Below are positions 10,503 through 22,112 of a stretch of 64,000 nt of DNA, in pieces. Numbering within the stretch: the first letter of the stretch is position 1; each line of letters begins with the position of its first letter. The notes under the pieces were generated by a model. The model was not told the DNA's origin, made no database searches, and worked only from the letters and a program-made list of their open reading frames with translations. Source of the stretch: Ascidia mentula (taxonomy: Eukaryota; Chordata; Ascidiacea; Phlebobranchia; Ascidiidae); contig OX387202.1 in NCBI GenBank assembly GCA_947561715.1, positions 6,585,001 through 6,649,000 on the forward strand, read 5' to 3'. Both the position numbers and the translations under genes were made by a program.

Positions 10503-12190
10503 TCAGGCTCTTCCCCAACACTCAAGCTTTCCAAGTGTGTGCCAACCAAATTCTCCACGGTCCCCAGTATCTCCGAAATGCAATCCAGTAACAGGAAGAT
10601 CATCCTTGTTTGTCAAATAACCTTCATCTGACGTCGTTATGTCGTTTGAGTTTTGGTCGCAGTTGCACTTGTAATCGGTGTCAATACAAGATGCTGAAAC
10701 ATACATTGTGAGTAATTTGTTCACGAAACCGAACCTTACGTATATCTGATCACCTGTTTCTCCACACGCACAGTAGTTATCTCTTTCACTTCCACCCCAG
10801 TTACGTTTCAAAGTTCCATTTCTTGAAATCCATGCGCCAGTGTTAAAGCGCTTTAGGAAACTCCCTGTGCATCGATACTAAATAAAAAAAATAAAACCAA
10901 ACAGTGTAATATCATAGTGTAAAAAACCTCCCTTACACTTGTACTACAAATAATGTAAGATGTTTTCGAATACAAACAACACAAATTCAGCATAATTTAA
11001 CATCCTACGATATGTTATCTGTGTGTTTTTTTATATTTTTATGTAAACAAGAAACGATACGTTTCACTTACACAATGACATATAACCCTGTTTGACAATT
11101 ATAACAATTACTTTTATAAATTGTCTGCAATGTTGAGAAACGTTGATCAATCCAATTATTTGCTGCAAAGGAATATTGTATGTTACATCTCTCTTGTAGC
11201 AAAAAGAAGGATCGCAGCTTCCAGTAGATATTTCATTTTCACTGTCGTGATCGACTTGAGTCGCTACGACATTTCCTCCTTGGATTTGTTGAACTGGAAA
11301 CAAAGTTATTGTTAGGCAGTTTGGTTGTTTGATGTCAAACAATTCGTAATAGTGCGAATACCATAATACAGCAAATGAATTGTATTTAATTACCGTTAAA
11401 TACAAATTGCAAACAGTTTAACGATTACAATTAACTTCAAACGTTGCCGTTAACATTGGGTAGGGAAGTCAGTGTCGTCACAACAGATAAATATTTCCGC
11501 AGCAAGCATAAAATGTTTTACTTGCATTTAAACAGTAAAAATAGCAGGGCATCCTGTGTCGCATTTGCAACAAAACAGTTACTTTGCCGTTTTAATAATT
11601 AGCAAAAACAACACTGTGTGGGGTTATTACACTGTAACATCGAAACAGTTTATACTTTCGCAGTGAACTTTAAAGGGTCTATCCAAAGGCCAAAGAGAAA
11701 AATATCCTGATGTGTTTGTAGCTTCATCACAAGTCCGAGGTGGGTTAAAACCTGCAATTAACATATATCTAAATTATGAACATTACTGATATTTTTCACA
11801 TTCAAATTTATCTAACGTCGTTTGCTCAGTTCATCTACTGCTTTTTGCAGTTGAATAATTTCGGTCATCGGTCTCTCTCCCTTCTGCCCTTTTCTTCCTA
11901 TTTCACCCTTTAAAAAAATTCCATTTTTCATCTTGTGTTTGATGATCTCGTCATCAGAAAATACTTGCCTTTCGGCCTGCGGGACCTTCCGGGCCCCGAG
12001 GACCACGTTTCCCTGGTGGTCCAGCTGGTCCACGCGGAGAAGGTCCGACTGGTTGAACGTGATGTTGTGTTGGAAGTTGATCGCCCCCGAAATATTGTAT
12101 AATGGTTGTCCCCTTGCAGTTGTCAGTTGCTGTTTCTTGGGTTGTAACTGTTTGCACAAATACCATCAAGCATAAATACAATCCAAACAT
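10503..12190 (-). CDS. Secreted collagen-like protein with Caspr-type fibrinogen domain, copy 2
   Basis: Coding exons (minus): 12190-11969, 11907-11817, 11751-11656, 11293-11112, 10877-10754, 10693-10503; 906 nt, 301 aa. It has a signal peptide (MFGLYLCLMVFVQTV) and the best-preserved collagen run of the family: about eleven uninterrupted Gly-X-Y triplets from GPAGPPGKRGPRGPEG through GQKGER across exons 1-2. The fibrinogen-like domain has CDEATNTSGYF, RDVTYNIPLQQIIGLI, WGGSERDNYCACGET and TSDEGYLTNKDDLPVTGLHF, ending GWHTLGKLECWGRA. Intron 1 must use a GC donor (AAG then GCAAGT) to keep frame. Triple-helix trimerisation and secretion are inferred from the family architecture. Confidence 0.87.
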
Positions 12191-13507
12191 TTTTTGGTTC
12201 CAGTCAGTTCCAGTATAACAAACTCATAAATAACCTTTAAAATAAATATCATTTTATTTTACTTTATTGTTTGTTTAATCACATCAAATCATCAGAAATC
12301 CATGCTGTTTGTTACGAACTGAAACGTTCAGTGACAAAGTCTCAAAATATTACATGCTGAATAAAAACTGTTGTGCAACATTTTGAGCTTGAACACTTCA
12401 GGAGTTCTACCACTGATTGTTCCTTTGCAGTTGTGAATGCATCTATTTACGCAGGCACTTAAGTTCATATCCGAATGATTTGTCCGTATGTTTTCTTTAA
12501 TACATGCTTGGGGTAATAATATTTATAATATTAAAATATAACATTTGCTCTTCATCTACTACTTCTATTTCGGGTTCCATAAAATGTGCTGACTGAGTTA
12601 ATATTTTAGCGACAGTTGACTGCAACTGAATGTCCCATTAACGTTATTGCCATATTGTTATCATCTACTTGGAAGACGCAATTATTTGTTGTACTTGCAG
12701 ATCCTTCTTTCAAAACGATGGATGTACGAAGGTCAAGACAGATACTGTATGATGCGTCGTTTTAGGATATTTCCCTATGGATTTGTTGAAGTCTCAAGAG
12801 TTTTCAAGGCTGTTGACTACATTTAATGACAAAATGTGGGCTTATAAGTTGGCAAAAGTGATCCATATGAAAATTGTTACCAGTCTCCGATATCTGCCCA
12901 ACCAGCATTCAAGGGTTGTAAATGTAACAAAAGTTTGGAAAGCATTCACAGAAACTGGATTTTTTTTATTTAAATCTACACATTCTTTTTTAATTTTGCG
13001 TGATACATTATGCTTCTTAGATTAGTGCTTCACTACCAATTTACGGTGGACCTCGAAACTCTGTCTCTAAACCAGCAACAGTCACCAGCTGTTTGGTTGG
13101 AGATGTGGCGTCACTCTAGGGCTAGATGCTTTGTCGAACAATGAAGGGTTTCTTGAGTAGAAGAAAGCTTCGGAAATGTTTCTACATATTTCTAACAAAA
13201 ATTGTATTCCAGAAAAGGAATGTGGTTTAAATATTATTCAAAATTTTCTTTTGCCCGGGTCTAAATTTAATTACAATGATATTACAGTTACTTTTAGAGT
13301 TTTTTGAAGCACTCACATAACCGACTTAGGATCTAGAATGAGTGTCACAATTATTTTTAACTCAATTTCTCTCGATCATTATTTTGCTCGCCATTCCGAT
13401 CGAAAAAGGCGCTGGATTGTCTAGGGAATGCTGTGTTGCGAGGTTATTTAATTAGACGGTAATATGTTGAACGAAACGTTGAATTCATCTTGACTCACAG
13501 TTATTTT
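12191..13507. other. Intergenic, no gene seen
   Basis: Upstream region of collagen/fibrinogen-like copy 2 up to the transposon boundary. A frame at 12777-13025 (+) has no recognisable domain and is not called. Confidence 0.45.
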
Positions 13508-13780
13508 TACACTGTTAAAAAAATTTACTGGAAAAACTCCTGGCAGCAATTTTACGGACCAGTCCGTAACTTTTACGGTAAAAGACCGTTTGCGTTACTG
13601 CAAAAAGACACGTTACAATTACTGACACCGTCACTGTAAATAAATTACTAAAGACCAGTAAATTCTACTGTGTTATAACGTAACGCCTACAGCATTTTTT
13701 CAGTATTTAAATTATAACAAAACCACAAAATTTTCATGTGATACGTCGTTTTATTGAACGAAAACTGCTCAGTTTAATTC

Positions 13781-15644
13781 TCAGGCGTTCATCAATTTTG
13801 CTAATTTCAGTATTTTGGGATTTACCCCAGCATATCTCATTTTCTTCGAACCTTTTGAACCAGGGTCATTTATTCCTTCAATGAATCTGCAAAAAGGACT
13901 CAAAGATTGAACACAATGCAGAAATAAACATGTTGTGTGTGTTTATTTGCAAATAAACACTGAACAAAGGTAAATAAAAGTACAAGCATGATAAATGTAG
14001 TAGCCAGTATTTATTATGGTACCCACCTCTGGATAAATTCCAAAGTGCTTTCAGCTGCTTTTGGATAGCTGATGTTGTAAATGTAGAAATGGCAGAAGAA
14101 ACTGGCAACTGCCAACAAGAAGTTGTTTGTGGAGTGGATAACAACCTTATCCACAGCCACCATCACTTTTTCACACATTGCTGGAGAGTCACCTAAAGAG
14201 AGAACAAAATTGTAAACAGAACAAAACAAACCACAAAGCAAAATGAAACTACTTTCTGACATTTTCCAAAGTAAAACTTACCAAACACAATCAAAAAAGG
14301 TGTAGGTGGTATTTCTTCCAAAATATTTTCTAACATGAAATCATCCTGCACACAGAAGTTAACTTTAGTTAAGAAAAAGTTTCCAATTTTCTTTGCAAGC
14401 ACACCTTGTAGCACATTATGACAGATTCCTTTTTTTCCTTAAAGTAGGCTGCCAACAAAGACAGCACCTCCATGGACTGGGCTTCTTTGCTGCCCAGTTG
14501 AGAACATTGCAGTTTTATGGACCCAATTAATTCACAAATTGATGGAGATTTAACTTTTTTCAAACATCTAAACAGCAAGGGTTAAAAAGCATGTTAACCT
14601 TCAAAATGAAAAAAAAATACTATTTATACCTGTATATCTGCATTGATCCTTTGAAAAGCTTCATTGGTAAAGTTGCTTGTGTGTTTGGTCTTCCCATCAA
14701 AGTATCATAGTGGTCAAATATGACTAGTGGTTCATGGAGAAATGGCCATTCTTTTAAAACATTTGTGATACTTGTTCCTGTGTTAATGATCTCCCGTTGT
14801 TGAGAGAATGTCAATCGCATAACTTTTAAAGCCTCATCCTTGTCAGGATGTGCCTTTGAAAATTCTTTCATAAGCCATGTTTTTGTTGAGTTGCTATCAC
14901 AATCGTGTACCTTGAATTGATTTTCCAATTATATTTTGCTTGCGAAGCTGATTTTCCCATCGGTAATACAGTTGGTTGGTTAATGTGTTATGGCCATTGC
15001 CAATGCAAACATCTCCAATGACATCTTTAAATGAAGAGGGGTATTTTTTCACAATTTGAAATGCAATTCTCTCTAAATTTTTCCTTCCTGGCCTTTGTGT
15101 AATCTAAAACATTAGGTGTTTTAAACATGGTTGTTCAAACTACTTTACCATGTTAATGAACATTATTACTGCCCAATTAATTTTGCTTACTTTCATAACA
15201 TCATCGATGCAAGCATGTATAAGTTCTCTAGTTTGGTTATGGTTGGGAATTTCTTTGTTTTCCAAAATACTCATAAGAAGAGGTGAGCATTTTTTCCAAG
15301 GCACTTTAAAGTCATACACCCACTGCCAATCATCACAGCTTCCTTCTGATGAGCATGGTTCGGTAGAAGTTTCTGAACATGTTTCTGAAAAAAGTTTTAG
15401 TAAATTAATTTTCATGTATGTATATATACAGCCAACAACAATCAAACTCACCCAGATTATTTCCAGCTTTAATTAATTTTCTGGCCTGAACAATATTAAA
15501 TTGGCCAAGCAAGTCTGCCAGTTCAACATGTTCAAAATCCTGCAATTTTAGCACACCAAGATTTTCCAAAAACGTAGAACATTTTTCAAGCAAAGTGGCA
15601 TCTTTGCCAAGTTCAGGAAGTATCTTCAGTAAAGTTGCATTCAT
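13781..15644 (-). pseudogene. SAMD3-like gene carried by the transposon (one frame break)
   Basis: Coding segments (minus): 15644-15452, 15384-15191, 15103-~14891, ~14928-14630, 14567-14405, 14345-14282, 14192-14027, 13886-13781. The first exon encodes a SAM-like helical segment (LEKCSTFLENLGVLKL...LAD.LGQFNIVQARKLI). Later exons match the conserved C-terminal part of SAMD3-like proteins common in fish and invertebrate genomes: RLTFSQQREIINTG, LKEWPFL, FYIYNISYPKAAESTLEFIQ and a final basic GINDPGSKGSKK tail. Start ATG 15644 was preferred over an upstream GTG. Phases agree at every junction except inside the third/fourth segment, where the frame shifts in the overlap 14891-14928 with stops beyond. 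So this copy is probably broken, or I missed an unusual intron. Function is unknown. Confidence 0.75.
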
Positions 15645-15681
15645 CGTTTTTTTTTTAATTTGCACTTAACTCTTCCAAAAA

Positions 15682-18027
15682 TTAAAGAACAGTTTGCTTT
15701 AACACAAAGAGCTTTTGCCCATCAATGTGGTAAACGTAAAAAGGAAACTTGCAAGCAAGGTTTTCAAATGCGACACATTCCACACAACAAGGTTTTGCGA
15801 TTAAATGATGTACACCATACTGGGGATAAAAGTTAGAACAATATTTTCGAACAACATACATCACTTTACTTTCAAAAATAAACATAGCAAGTATGCAGCC
15901 AACATACAAATTTAAATCATGTTTTGACATAATCACATACATGCCAATTTCAAACAAAATATTTTCAACTTTCACTGATTTACCCAATGTGCAATGTAAA
16001 ATATTATATCCACCCAACTTTATATTATTTACAATTTCAGAGGAAAACGTAACATTTCTATTAATTATCTCAACATTTGAGTCAAAATAGCCAGTCTCAA
16101 GCAGGCATGACTGCAACAATTGGTGACTGTGTGCCAAAGAATAACATACGTTGATGAAATTTTTGGAATGACGGATTACATTTTTAAAATAAGAGTGTTT
16201 ACTTTCGAATCGCAATGTGGATGTATAACAAATTGGGCCAAATTGCAAAATAGTCCAAGGGTAATGTTGTAAGTAATGATGCTTGGGGCGTAAAGGCACT
16301 TTGGGAAAAAAATGTGTTCTGTATTCCAAATATTCAGATATTAAAGAATCTAAATGGCATAGGGCATTTACATCTAAATGACAAGACACAATTATCTGAA
16401 CAATAGAACGCAAGCACATAACAAGTTTCCAAATTGCATTCTCTGTGTCAACAATTTTATCAAAAATCAGTAGGGGAAACATTCTTAGCATACACCAGTT
16501 TTGTGATGCATTTCCTATCAAACGTTTGCCGACAGAAGATAATTTTACTGGTTTTGAAAGGGCATCCAGGGCGTTGAATTTAAACGACTGTATTCTGCCA
16601 TTTAAAAAATCCAAAGTAAACCATTTATGTTTTACAAAATATGCAATGTAAAGCATTAGGTCATACTGTACAACACCTTCAAAAACATCATGAGCTGTAC
16701 ATGGGGGCAAACCAGGGGAAGCAACATGAAAATACTGCATGTCATTCAAAATGCTTCCCTTCAATCCGTTACTATTTTCCATGTGCAAATTGTCATATAT
16801 TGATTTAGTGTAAATTGTTTTTGTACATGCATGGTCTGTGGAAAACTCTGTACGAGTTATGGTACAATATCTACAAAAATAGGTGGAGGAACTAAAGTTT
16901 GTTGTAAAACCACCAAGCCAGTGACTTCCTAGATTGTCACCACATACACATAACAGGCTGCCACGCACATTAAACCCAACACCAACATCAATACCAGTGG
17001 TCTCCAAAGTTTTTAAGTCATCAAGCAATGGTTTAAATAACATGCTTTTGTTTTCCTCATTAACATTGGCCTCTTTGCACAATAAAACCAATTGAAAACA
17101 ATCTATTTTTGATCGGTTACATGGATACAAATTCTGCAGGGTATAATACACAGCCAAAATCTTGTGCTTTCGTTTGGCGGAACCCAAAGGATTGACAATT
17201 TCAAATGCATCTTGGTATAAAATGATTTTTAGTGAATATCTGTCATTTTGAAAAAGTGGATTTGACTGAAATATTTTTCCATCTGAAAAGTCATGAAAAC
17301 CTTCAAAGTGTACCAAGGGGTTCAAAAATTGTTGCTTAACTTTTTCATCCTTAAAAAATGTTTTCAAAGTGTCCAGAACTGATATATATTGAAATTTGAA
17401 ATTTGCTGAGTGCCCCAAATTTAGTTCAATTGGAGGAACATAATTAAACTTCTGCAAAAACTGTTGTTCTCTTAGATAAGATGAGCCAAAATTGGCAGAA
17501 TCCAAAAAACTGTTCAGCGAATCCTGCTTTTTGAGATCATCTAGTATTTTGCTAGATATATCAGTACAAACATTTTCATCTTTCAAAATGGACTCAAGCT
17601 GAAAATATATCTGAGAAGTGTACTTTGATAGCAACTGTTTCCAATACACAATTATTTTATCAACAGTTTGAATTGGTACCAAATATTTATATTGAAGCAT
17701 AAAATGAAACAGCAAAACATCTTTTTCCCAGTCTTTGTTAATCTGCGATGTAACACTTCTTTGCTCTTCAGTTTCTAACGGAGTACAATTAACCTCCTCA
17801 GTTAAAGTTTCCTGATCTGTTTCGTGTGCCTTTTTCTGCAGTCCGTCGTGGCAACGAGAAAAATGAGACGAAAACGAGGACACAACTGAATAAGTTTTGT
17901 TGCAACTTTCCACGGGGCATTTCATTTCAAATCCTTGACGGATGTGGTTTTTGTAATCTTTCATTTTCTCCTCCCACGTGTTAAACATTTTTTTGCAAAA
18001 TTGCAAATCACAGGCCAAGGAGACCAT
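15682..18027 (-). CDS. Transposase-like protein with N-terminal C2H2 finger
   Basis: Single uninterrupted exon of 781 codons. A C2H2 finger sits at residues 37-60 (C37, C42, H55, H60) and could bind transposon ends. The remainder carries blocks that recur in uncharacterised transposase-like proteins of animals: CGDNLGSHWLGGF near 363, FCRYC shortly after, TAHDVFEGVVQYD near 450, RPKHHYLQHYPW near 590 and STLRFESKHSYFK near 605. These may form a diverged RNase H-like catalytic core, but I cannot assign the acidic residues. The gene is 37 bp upstream of the SAMD3-like start on the same strand. Intact length suggests a recently active element. Confidence 0.8.
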   Translation of the reverse strand: MVSLACDLQFCKKMFNTWEEKMKDYKNHIRQGFEMKCPVESCNKTYSVVSSFSSHFSRCHDGLQKKAHETDQETLTEEVNCTPLETEEQRSVTSQINKDWEKDVLLFHFMLQYKYLVPIQTVDKIIVYWKQLLSKYTSQIYFQLESILKDENVCTDISSKILDDLKKQDSLNSFLDSANFGSSYLREQQFLQKFNYVPPIELNLGHSANFKFQYISVLDTLKTFFKDEKVKQQFLNPLVHFEGFHDFSDGKIFQSNPLFQNDRYSLKIILYQDAFEIVNPLGSAKRKHKILAVYYTLQNLYPCNRSKIDCFQLVLLCKEANVNEENKSMLFKPLLDDLKTLETTGIDVGVGFNVRGSLLCVCGDNLGSHWLGGFTTNFSSSTYFCRYCTITRTEFSTDHACTKTIYTKSIYDNLHMENSNGLKGSILNDMQYFHVASPGLPPCTAHDVFEGVVQYDLMLYIAYFVKHKWFTLDFLNGRIQSFKFNALDALSKPVKLSSVGKRLIGNASQNWCMLRMFPLLIFDKIVDTENAIWKLVMCLRSIVQIIVSCHLDVNALCHLDSLISEYLEYRTHFFPKVPLRPKHHYLQHYPWTILQFGPICYTSTLRFESKHSYFKNVIRHSKNFINVCYSLAHSHQLLQSCLLETGYFDSNVEIINRNVTFSSEIVNNIKLGGYNILHCTLGKSVKVENILFEIGMYVIMSKHDLNLYVGCILAMFIFESKVMYVVRKYCSNFYPQYGVHHLIAKPCCVECVAFENLACKFPFYVYHIDGQKLFVLKQTVL

Positions 18028-18573
18028 TCTTACCCTACACTAAATAGCAGAACGAAATCTTAACCCAAACAAACATTATTAATTTGTAATTATTCAATTA
18101 ATGCTACTTGCTCTATCGCTACAATACATAATCTATAGCAACTAAAAACATGTTGCACGCGAATGATGCAACTCTCGGCTTCGCCACGAGGCAACTTGCG
18201 CATGCGTAGTAGCCGTTATAGACTAACTCGTTATAGCGAAGAAGGCAGCAGAACTTTATTATATCAGACGGTTAAGAAACTTAACAAACAATATATAATA
18301 TTACGTAGTTTGTCACAAGCTGAATGGGATAATTTACGTAACATGCCATTTGGCACGAAATATCACCTTTTAACAAGCCATATACATCCCATACATATAT
18401 AGTTACATTGTTCTATCAGTTGTGAAAAGCAACTTACGGCATATTTACGGCATGTTTTCCGTAAACCAACATAATTATACGGAAATTTTCCGTAAATCTA
18501 GTTTACGTTCCCATGCCGTAAATACAAAACTGTTACGTTTCAAGTAAATATTACGAAAATTTTTAACAGTGTA

Positions 18574-20232
18574 TGTTTCATAAAACTCAGCTGTCATATT
18601 GTCTATTCCATGTGAGCTTTCTTAATGTACGCATGTGATCATATATTATTGCCAACACTTGATCATGTATTAATTTCTGCACGTTTTTCCGCAAGAAAGA
18701 TAATCACATTTGTTATTTCTGCGAACATGCATAAAAACCTGCAATAATCGACCTGAGATCAAATGGAGTTTTACATCTGCTTTTGATGGTGAAGTAACTC
18801 TGTTTCAAAACCCTGTTGTTAAACTTTCGTCAATGTAACTTTTGAAAGTTTGAATGCTTCAGCATGTTTGTAACAAATAAACCTATTGTAAATAAATGTG
18901 GTATTACAATATAAGTTGCAAAACAATACTTTTGTAACTGAACAAGCTATGAAAACTTCTATGAAAAGAAGTTACCTTATTTGTCTGGCAAATCCAAAAG
19001 TAAGTGAAAAAAAATCACATAAACGTGAACTAAAAACACGTTACACTTGCAGTTGGAAGTATACCTTAACGAATTTAAATTGCATCGGTTTCATAGGGGC
19101 AGTCTGGATGGTTCAGCAGGTATACAGCTGTTAAAAACTGGATTCTACAACTTCCCGTTCAGTTCTAATGAAAGAAATTTACTTTGGTTATTGCCAGTAC
19201 AATCTGATGACTCATTTAGTTACGGAAAGGAAAACAAAAGCAAATTGGCACAACCACAAATAATTGCATAGACAATAAGGTAAATAGTAACACTTGACAT
19301 ACCCTTTGCCGCATTATGTTATCGTATTAACATTCTATTTTCTTTTCTATTGTGCCACAGTTAAAAGCAGCAAAACTATTAAAAGTTGGCTTGTGATCAC
19401 TGTTGGAACGGTAAACGTCTATATGTCTCACTAGACGGATTTAAATACTTGGTTTAACCTTCATGTAAATCACGACAGACGTTGAAAGACTTCTGGTCAA
19501 AATTTACAGCATTTTGATTTAAAGCGGAACAAGCCATCGACGCATGATACGGTTCGGTTATAACACGCACGATCGCTACAAGTGGTTATTTCTGCCTCAC
19601 AACAAATAACCTCTGTCCTAAGCAACATGTTTTGAAAAACTTGTGGTTCTTTCCTTGTGCCATTTTACATGGTTGTGACGCCGTCTACGACCATGAACTT
19701 TCATTGGAATGATTCAGCATTACTTTGTTGTGGCAGGTGTCTTTTCGTATCCAAAGGACATTCTTTACCGTATGCTAAACATGTTTCTGAGTGGTTTGAA
19801 ATGTTTGATTAAATGTTCGAAATAGTAAGTAGTAATATCACAAATCACATGTCATCTTGCCCTTGTTGTTATTAAACATGCAGTTCAAACCACATCACGT
19901 TAATTATGGACGATATATGTGTAGAACAGAAGTCATTTTTGAAAATTGTGATATTAATTGGTGGAAACAAATTTCATATTTAAACTGAAGAGTTATTGTG
20001 ACAGAATGTACAAATGGTCAGAACAAAGCTCTTATTTGCAAAAAAATATGACAAACTTCAATTCAACAACAAAAGTACAACAACACTCTGCTCAAATATT
20101 TGCATCCAAAAAAAATGGAGTCGCGTGGGAAAATCAAGAAAAAGAAACAATAACCAAAAAAGCGTGAAACATTTACATGTGAAATGGTGAACCAACTGTC
20201 TTTTTGTACCGAAAGTTTGATTGCATTAACTT
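18574..20232. other. Intergenic, no gene seen
   Basis: From the transposon right flank to the 3' end of collagen/fibrinogen-like copy 3. Only short frames without recognisable content. Confidence 0.45.
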
Positions 20233-21384
20233 TTAAGCACTTCTCCAACACTCAAGCTTTCCAAGTGTGTGCCAACCAAACTCTCTTGAACCACCAGTGT
20301 CTCCAAATTGCATTGCAGTAACAGGAAGATCATCTTTATTGGTCAAATAACCTTCATCTGAAGTCATCACAGCAGAATTTTGGTCGCAGTTGCACTTGTT
20401 AGCGTTGTTACTACAAGATGCTGGAAACATACATTGTGAGTAAATTGTTCACAAAACCAAACCTCACGTATATCTGATCACCTGTTTCTCCACACGCACA
20501 GTAGTTATCTCTCTCACTTCCACCCAAGTTACGTTTAACAGTTCCATTTCTTGAAATCCATGCACCGTACAGAGTATTTCCACTGTGCAAAATACTTCCC
20601 TGGCACCGATACTAAACAAAATATGATATGTTTATATAAACAACTTTATTTCCAGAAATAAACGAGAATCGATGTTAAAAATGCTGGTCACATAATTTAC
20701 TTTGATAAATTGTCTGCATTCTTGAGAAGCGTCAATCAACCCAATGATTTGTCTCATGGAGATATGGTAAGTTACATCTCTCTTGTAACATCTAGGAGCC
20801 TCGCAATTTCCAACAGAAGTTTCGTTTTCGCTGTCATGACCAACCAGTGTCTTCACGATTCTTCTATCCTCAATTATTTGAACTGAAATATTGTTTTAAT
20901 TGAAGAAGTCTTGTTGTTTGTTTTCTGCACAAAATCAAATTTTAAATACGTTCGTGGAGTGTTGACTAAAATCGATGTTATCACAAACATCCATACATTT
21001 GCCCAGGAAAACAGATCTCACTTTGTTGACTCAGTTGATTCACTTTTTCTAGCAGTGCAAGCATCTCTGATACAGGACTTTCTCCCTTTTCACCTTTTAT
21101 TCCCATTTCACCCTGAAAATTGTTGACACACACAAAAAAGATTTTTTTTCATTCAAGATTACCTTGGTGCCTTTTGGTCCTGTTGGACCCATTGGATCAT
21201 GTTTTCCTGGTGGCCCAGCTGGCCCACGCGAAGAAGGTCCGACTGGTTGAACGCGATGTTGTGTGGAAAGTTGGTCGCCGCCGTAATATTGTATAATGGT
21301 TGTTCCCTTGCAGTTATAAGTAGGTTTTTCTATGGTTGCAACTGCTTGCAAAAATATTACCGCAAAAAAGCATAATCTGAGCAT
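20233..21384 (-). CDS. Secreted collagen-like protein with shortened Caspr-type fibrinogen domain, copy 3
   Basis: Coding exons (minus): 21384-21163, 21112-21022, 20882-20701, 20611-20482, 20420-20233; 813 nt, 270 aa. It has a signal peptide (MLRLCFFAVIFLQAVAT). The collagen run is interrupted (GKHDPM in place of a Gly-first triplet). The C-terminal domain has RDVTYHISMRQIIGLI, NYCACGET and TSDEGYLTNKDDLPVTAMQF, ending GKLECWRSA. The 96-nt exon with CDEATNTSG and the first two domain cysteines, present in copies 1 and 2, is absent. The 21021-20883 intron is too short and holds nothing similar. Because that exon is phase 1-1, its loss keeps the frame. Otherwise closest to copy 1. Confidence 0.83.
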
Positions 21385-21585
21385 TTCTTGTTTCTATCGG
21401 TTTGAAAAGTATTGCAAGGATAACCTTAAAACAAATTTACAACATATTTGTTCCGACGTATTACTCAAACCTACATCCTTTCTGCGGTTGCAACTATTAC
21501 ATGCTAAATACCAATATTACTTTTTCGCAACTTTTAAAGCTCTTCTGGCCTACCAAATATTTTATGATTTGTTCGATGAAAGAAG
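21385..21585. other. Upstream region of collagen/fibrinogen-like copy 3
   Basis: Short non-coding stretch between the copy 3 start codon and the SINE pair. No defined promoter motif seen. Confidence 0.3.
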
Positions 21586-21587
21586 TA

Positions 21588-22112
21588 ATGCAATGCTTAC
21601 GCATAGCAAGGCGGGATCGCCCCACTGCGCAGGCCCTTTATATTTGGCGATCACCGCTCTAATATTCTGATCATAAGGTTCACAGGCTTCGCAGCCAAGG
21701 CATTGCAGCCAAGCTGGATCAGCCACTTTTCCCGACAAGTCGGAGCGAGATCTGAAAAATCAAGCTCCCGGTGAGGTTTGAACTCACGACCTTGGGCTAA
21801 CCAGGCCCAACGCTTGAGCTACAGGAGCTCAGTGGCTTCACGGGGTATATTGTGGCCAAGGTACACTGGTGCGCAAGCGCACAACTTGTCGGGCGACCTT
21901 CACATGCGTAGAGGATCTCCACCACCGTAATCAGACAACGCAGAAGTAATGCAATGCTCACGCATAGCAAGGCGGGATCGCCCCCGCCTTGGGTTGAGTT
22001 CAAACCTCACCGGGAGCTTGATTTTTCAGATCTCGCTCCGACTTGTCGGGAAAAGTGGCTGATCCAGCTTGGCTGCAATGCCTTGGCTGCGAAGCCTGTG
22101 AACCTTATGATT
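21588..22112. repeat. Inverted pair of tRNA-derived SINE copies
   Basis: Arms at about 21669-21787 and 21994-22112 are near-perfect inverted copies. The arms include GACTTGTCGGGAAAAGTGGC and its complement. Both copies begin with a GCATAGCAAGGCGGGATCGC motif (21600 and 21963). The minus strand of 21760-21835 is tRNA-like: TAGCTCAAGCGTTGGG resembles an A box, GAGTTCAAACCTC a B box, and the ends pair through an acceptor-like stem (GCTCCTG/CGGGAGC). D and anticodon stems do not both form, so it is a SINE head rather than a functional tRNA. Related copies are at about 48413, 61366 and 62396. Confidence 0.72.

Larger units (their letters stand above)
13510..18571 (-). mobile_element. 5.06-kb DNA transposon, CACTG termini, EnSpm/CACTA-like
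   Basis: The left end CACTGTTAAAAA (13510-13521) and the right end TTTTTAACAGTG (18560-18571) are inverted repeats flanked by TA on both sides (13508-13509 and 18572-18573). Both subterminal regions are dense in TTACGG/CCGTAA motifs in both orientations (about 13550-13690 and 18435-18560), as expected of transposase-binding subterminal repeats. Inside are two minus-strand genes: a C2H2-finger transposase-like ORF and a SAMD3-like gene. CACT(A/G) termini plus subterminal repeats point to EnSpm/CACTA, but the 2-bp TA duplication leaves the superfamily open. It separates collagen/fibrinogen-like copies 2 and 3. Confidence 0.85.

Noticed and set aside
14891..14928. A very short intron (GTACAC...TGATAG) that would rescue the SAMD3-like frame
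   Set aside because: It would be about 17 nt, too short for splicing, and the phases on the two sides still do not match. A frameshift is the simpler reading.
21760..21835. Possible functional tRNA gene (minus strand, GGT anticodon in loop)
   Set aside because: A-box-like and B-box-like stretches and an acceptor-like stem exist, but D and anticodon stems compete for the same GGGC. The segment is part of a repeated SINE.
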